Source: Branchiostoma floridae (lineage: Eukaryota > Chordata > Leptocardii > Amphioxiformes > Branchiostomatidae). From it: DNA of 35,710 nt. Below, one piece after another: positions 33,701 to 35,710 of this stretch (position 1 is the first letter of the stretch; the number at the start of each line of letters is the position of its first letter). The stretch covers positions 10,841,400 to 10,877,109 of the forward strand of contig NC_049988.1 in assembly GCF_000003815.2 (NCBI RefSeq). Reading direction: 5' to 3'. The notes beneath the pieces were generated by a model. It worked only from the letters and a program-made list of their open reading frames with translations, was not told the DNA's origin and searched no databases. Made by a program: the position numbers and the translations under genes.

Positions 33701-34553
33701 AACATTTAAACAGAGATACTCCGTACTCTGCATGGAGCTTCAGTAGGAACTCATGCAGACTGCCTGCCCTGCCCAAACCCAGGTTGCCATCCCTGTAATT
33801 ATGTTAAAGATAACATTACATGTTGAACATTTAAACAAAAGATAGCTTGTTAGATCTATACCTCAAAGAAAAGGCATAACGCTAATTCACCTATACCGCG
33901 GGGTAACCTATATCCGTTGTCTCTAAACAGAGGGTATCTACGGACATCAAGTGAATGGACGGCGTTTTCAAATTGCAACATTTTCACATTGTTCAGTTTA
34001 AAACCACCGTCCGTCAAAATGATGTCCATAAGTCCTCTGTTTTTAGAAACAACGGATATAGGTTACCCATGGATAAAGGTGAACTAGCATTATATGTTGG
34101 TATGCAGGTTAATGCAGGTATATGTTATTACCGTAAGCAACCAAGGTGATCAACAGACCTCTACTGCGCTTATTCATCTACTACTCATCCAATATATACG
34201 ATATGAATGTATGTAACTATTCGTCTATTGTCTTAACGTTACAATTTTTTTTAAGTTACATGAAGTTTTATTCTTACTTTGGGTCTGATGGCTCCAGTCC
34301 TGGGATGGTGGTGATTTTATTTGCACCCTGTGACAAAAAAACAAACAAAATAATGATAATCAAGTGCACATGTTGTCAAAGTGTGGACGGCAATTAATAA
34401 CGAAGCTTATTGAAGCTTAGCTACACAATTTATGACATTTATTGAAAACTTTAACATATGGAAAAGTAATTCAAAACATACCGGGTACAGATACAACACG
34501 GTAGCTATCAGAAAGACCACAAACGTGATGGCAAAAATTGCGTAGTCCAACAT
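27731..34553 (-). CDS. Cytochrome P450 CYP20A1-like, copy 3 (complete, diverged, 13 exons)
   Basis: This is the oldest-looking complete copy. Exons in transcript order: 34482-34553, 34278-34327, 33505-33674, 32679-32824, 31898-32065, 31506-31584, 31113-31234, 30626-30680, 30061-30184, 29689-29800, 29217-29281, 28736-28830, 27731-27888 (TAG stop). Every exon length equals that of copy 2, so the product is again 471 residues. Motifs kept: anchor [15 protein letters not shown]-helix [22 protein letters not shown] and [11 protein letters not shown]. Differences from copies 1 and 2 include RNYDI for RNYGI at the exon 5 end, an exon 4 reading FEPLIGAKSIQYAN, DAENIKGRH near the heme loop, YVETTVF and TPWHG in exon 13, and a TAG stop. 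Substitutions keep the frame and core motifs, consistent with a functional gene. Intron 2 holds a truncated duplicate of exon 3 and a MITE; introns 3 and 12 carry a SINE head and a second MITE. Confidence 0.92.
28052..28199. mobile_element. 148-bp MITE with TA target duplication, intron 12 of copy 3
   Basis: The ends are inverted repeats: ctgtgaatgcatttaggttc at the left, and cattacag preceded by gaacatttctg at the right, the reverse complement of ctgtaatgcagaaatgttc. It is flanked by TA on both sides (28050-28051 and 28200-28201). Copies 1 and 2 show the empty site gtgtaaataaaaggtac (about 3655-3670 and 14634-14650), so the insertion is exact. The interior holds FTCG-rich arms such as gttcgtggggatttaatttt. 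It is non-coding and probably mobilised by a Tc1/mariner-type transposase in trans. Confidence 0.85.
28237..28483. mobile_element. Old MITE of 'TTCACCTATA' family, intron 12 of copy 3
   Basis: Diverged counterpart of the intron 12 element of copies 1 and 2. It starts gttcacttcttccgtggggt and ends ataaaggtgaac. An extra AT-rich stretch (attatagtaggcatccttcc) lies inside the left arm. Confidence 0.6.
29348..29402. repeat. Imperfect palindrome of CCAAA/TTTGG words, intron 10 of copy 3
   Basis: aaaccaaagcaaaccaaat is followed at once by atttggtttggtttg, forming an imperfect hairpin. It occupies the intron that holds the 34-bp palindrome in copies 1 and 2, but the sequences are not alike. Confidence 0.55.
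29893..29982 (+). mobile_element. Fossil LINE C-terminal coding fragment, intron 9 of copy 3
   Basis: The plus frame reads IMQRIIQGGRNQGRQGKKWE then NNVREWRNLS, the part of the LINE C-terminal tail that normally follows the RLKWYGHV segment (GGRxxGRQxKxWEDN pattern). The bases just upstream (atagtgccaaaactatcatg) align with ctagtcaaaattatcatg at the end of the relic in copies 1 and 2. The three are therefore pieces of one old insertion. Confidence 0.6.
33088..33260. repeat. Compound tetranucleotide repeats, intron 3 of copy 3
   Basis: (CATC)n at 33088-33123, then TTCC-rich sequence, (TTGC)n runs near 33183-33200 and 33219-33232, and ATTC units to about 33260. Same intron position as the microsatellites of the other copies. 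Confidence 0.85.
33341..33408 (-). mobile_element. tRNA-derived SINE head, intron 3 of copy 3
   Basis: On the minus strand there is an A-box-like tggcatagtggttacgc and, about 30 nt on, a B-box-like gggttcaatcccagg. This is the RNA polymerase III promoter layout of a tRNA or tRNA-derived SINE. The T-arm pairs with one mismatch, but no convincing acceptor stem closes the molecule, so I call a SINE head rather than a tRNA gene. It is absent from intron 3 of copies 1 and 2. Confidence 0.55.
33719..33792 (-). pseudogene. Truncated tandem duplicate of exon 3 in copy 3 gene
   Basis: About 74 nt repeat the 5' part of exon 3, directly upstream of the real exon 3 (33505-33674) on the minus strand. The ATTACAG acceptor and the reading frame are intact ([20 protein letters not shown]), but the copy stops after AEYG, where the sequence jumps into intron. 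The duplicated unit is about 120 bp, since intron bases upstream of the acceptor also repeat. The unit pairs 33600-33720 with 33721-33840. It lacks the residues from the DIASFWWG segment onward and has no good donor, so splicing it in would disrupt the protein. It is probably an inert relic, or less likely an assembly slip. Confidence 0.75.
33885..34083. mobile_element. About 199-bp MITE ('TTCACCTATA' family), intron 2 of copy 3
   Basis: A foldback element. The left arm ttcacctataccgcggggta, continuing through acctatatccgttg, is mirrored by the right arm ending in cggatataggttacc and aaaggtgaa. Similarity of the arms continues inward for about 50 bp (aaacagagg and its complement). Possible CTA flanks at 33882-33884 and 34084-34086 suggest a 2-3 bp target duplication. 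Intron 2 of copies 1 and 2 lacks it. It belongs with the older elements in intron 12 of all three genes. Confidence 0.8.
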
Positions 34554-34948
34554 CTTGCCAATTAAACTCCGTCCTCTTTGGTGAGAGGTTTCAAGAACTC
34601 TCTCGACTCTAGACGAATTTGCGTGGGACACGTCTTCGTGCCGAACAACACCCGGAAGTAAACAAATAAGATATAAGTCCGAGGATTGGAGGATAGAAAA
34701 ATAGTATCTTTATCAGTAGATTCTCGCCAAACATGGATTATTTTCATCCATACAATTCAAAACACTTTGAATAAAAGTATGAAATAATCAAATGTTGACA
34801 AACTGGATGATTTGCTCATCAAAATCAAGCTACAAATGTATGAAGCGCAGGGATATGCGGTCTATTATGTGAGTTGGCATTTTACCCGCCATTTTCAAAG
34901 GTGAAAGGTTGAAGGTTGCAGGTGAAGTTTGAAGTTTGTCGGAAGTTC

Positions 34949-35026
34949 TGCATGTGTCTGTTGAAAAACTCTTGATCGCTTGCTTGTTTCCCCCACTTTA
35001 AAGGTAATTTTGGTCTAAGTAGCTTC
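34949..35026. promoter_or_regulatory. Block conserved upstream of copy 3
   Basis: Diverged but recognisable version (cttgatcgcttgcttgtttc then actttaaaggtaattttggt). Similarity to the other upstream regions stops just beyond it, near 35026. Confidence 0.35.
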
Positions 35027-35366
35027 CTTCTTATTGTTTGCTTAGTCTGCGTTGCTTTCAGTATTGTTATTGTGCATGTAAAGAATTTATAGCAGGCCGG
35101 GCTACCTGATGGGGGAGGGGGGCATAATTTGCTGTGCCCAAATTTTATTTTGGGATGTTCAACATTAATTCCTCTAAGGAATAAACTGTGAAAGTTGTGT
35201 TATTAGATGATTTCCAAAACTGCATTACATAGCAGCTGCTGCAGTCGATGTAGCGCTAGAGTAGAACTCAAAAATTATGCTCCTAAAGTAATTTAGCAAT
35301 GAGTCCAAAATTTAGATAACTCTGGAACTTGATGACGTGAGTACTTCTGTGTCTGTATCTATATAG

Positions 35367-35453
35367 CTGGTATAACTGCCATTCGGCGTAACACACCAGC
35401 TACTTCTTCTTTGCTGAGCTGATATGTTGCAATATGAATGGCGGTTATTCCAG
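35367..35453. repeat. Short inverted-repeat element near right edge
   Basis: gctggtataactgccattc at 35367-35385 is mirrored by gaatggcggttattccagc at 35435-35453 with two mismatches. It looks like a small MITE. Confidence 0.5.
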
Positions 35454-35460
35454 CAATAAA

Positions 35461-35680
35461 GGCCCTTTCACAGAGATCAGATGTGCGGCGACAGGAATTA
35501 TAGGATATGTCAAAAGTAAAGGCTCAGAAAAGAAAGCAAAACCCACCTGGACATTGTTATACAAATTGAAACAATGGTCGAGAAAAGGACTATTTTCAAT
35601 ATCGGGGCCTTACCCTTTGACATATTACCTAGAATTCCTGTCGCCGCACATGCGTTCTGACCTCTTCAAGAGGGCTTGTT
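35461..35680. mobile_element. MITE-like inverted repeat at right edge
   Basis: The left arm around 35482-35522 (atgtgcggcgacaggaatta, then ggatatgtcaaaag) matches the reverse complement of 35610-35652. Weaker similarity extends outwards through ccctttcacagagatcag. No transposase coding is seen. The outer ends may lie beyond the window. Confidence 0.6.
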
Positions 35681-35710
35681 CTACCCTGGGATGCTAGCCG
35701 AGATCAGGCA

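Larger units (their letters stand above)
34554..35710. other. 5' flank of copy 3 and right-edge sequence
   Basis: Homologous to the other 5' flanks up to about 35026. Beyond that it is unique: AT-rich sequence, a G-rich stretch near 35111-35126, and two inverted-repeat elements. An 87-codon open frame at 35434-35697 overlaps the inverted repeats and shows no protein character, so it is not called. Confidence 0.65.

Noticed and set aside
35434-35697. 87-codon plus-strand open frame at the right edge
   Set aside because: It spans both arms of an inverted repeat and has no protein character.

Overview
The window is eukaryotic nuclear DNA, most likely from an invertebrate chordate such as amphioxus (Branchiostoma). 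It is AT-rich, has short exons with GT-AG introns, and carries many small inverted-repeat elements and microsatellites. The species is an inference from the protein family and repeat style; nothing in the sequence proves it.

The main content is a head-to-tail tandem array of cytochrome P450 genes on the minus strand, all closest to the CYP20 family (human CYP20A1 is the recognised relative). Four copies are visible: exons 1-2 and the first 15 bases of exon 3 of copy 0 at the left edge (1-629), and copy 1 (3383-11568), copy 2 (14361-24263) and copy 3 (27731-34553). Copies 2 and 3 are complete. Copy 1 has the same structure but assembly gaps clip exons 3 and 10. Each full gene has 13 exons of the same lengths in every copy (72, 50, 170, 146, 168, 79, 122, 55, 124, 112, 65, 95, 158 nt), encoding 471 residues. 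The protein has an N-terminal membrane anchor, an I-helix, an ExxR pair, a PERF-type segment and a heme-cysteine loop. All splice phases agree and no visible exon carries a stop or frameshift.

Copies 1 and 2, with their introns and intergenic DNA, are nearly identical (a very recent duplication, or two haplotypes joined in assembly). Copy 3 is clearly more diverged. The differences between copies are mostly transposable elements, which can be dated against the 'empty' sister sites. They include a 5'-truncated non-LTR retrotransposon in intron 10 of copy 2 (15971-17863, 12-bp target duplication), a 914-bp long-TIR element upstream of copy 2 (26219-27132), a 148-bp TA-flanked MITE in intron 12 of copy 3 (28052-28199), and a second MITE family present in intron 12 of all copies and in intron 2 of copy 3. 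A 621-bp segment of intergenic DNA upstream of copy 2 is inverted in place (25127-25747). Copy 3 also has a partial tandem duplicate of exon 3.

Intergenic stretches (630-3382, 11569-14360, 24264-27730, 34554-35710) hold no protein-coding gene I can support. They contain a block about 0.4-0.5 kb upstream of each start that is shared by all copies, hairpins and repeats. No bona fide RNA gene was found; one tRNA-like SINE head lies in intron 3 of copy 3.
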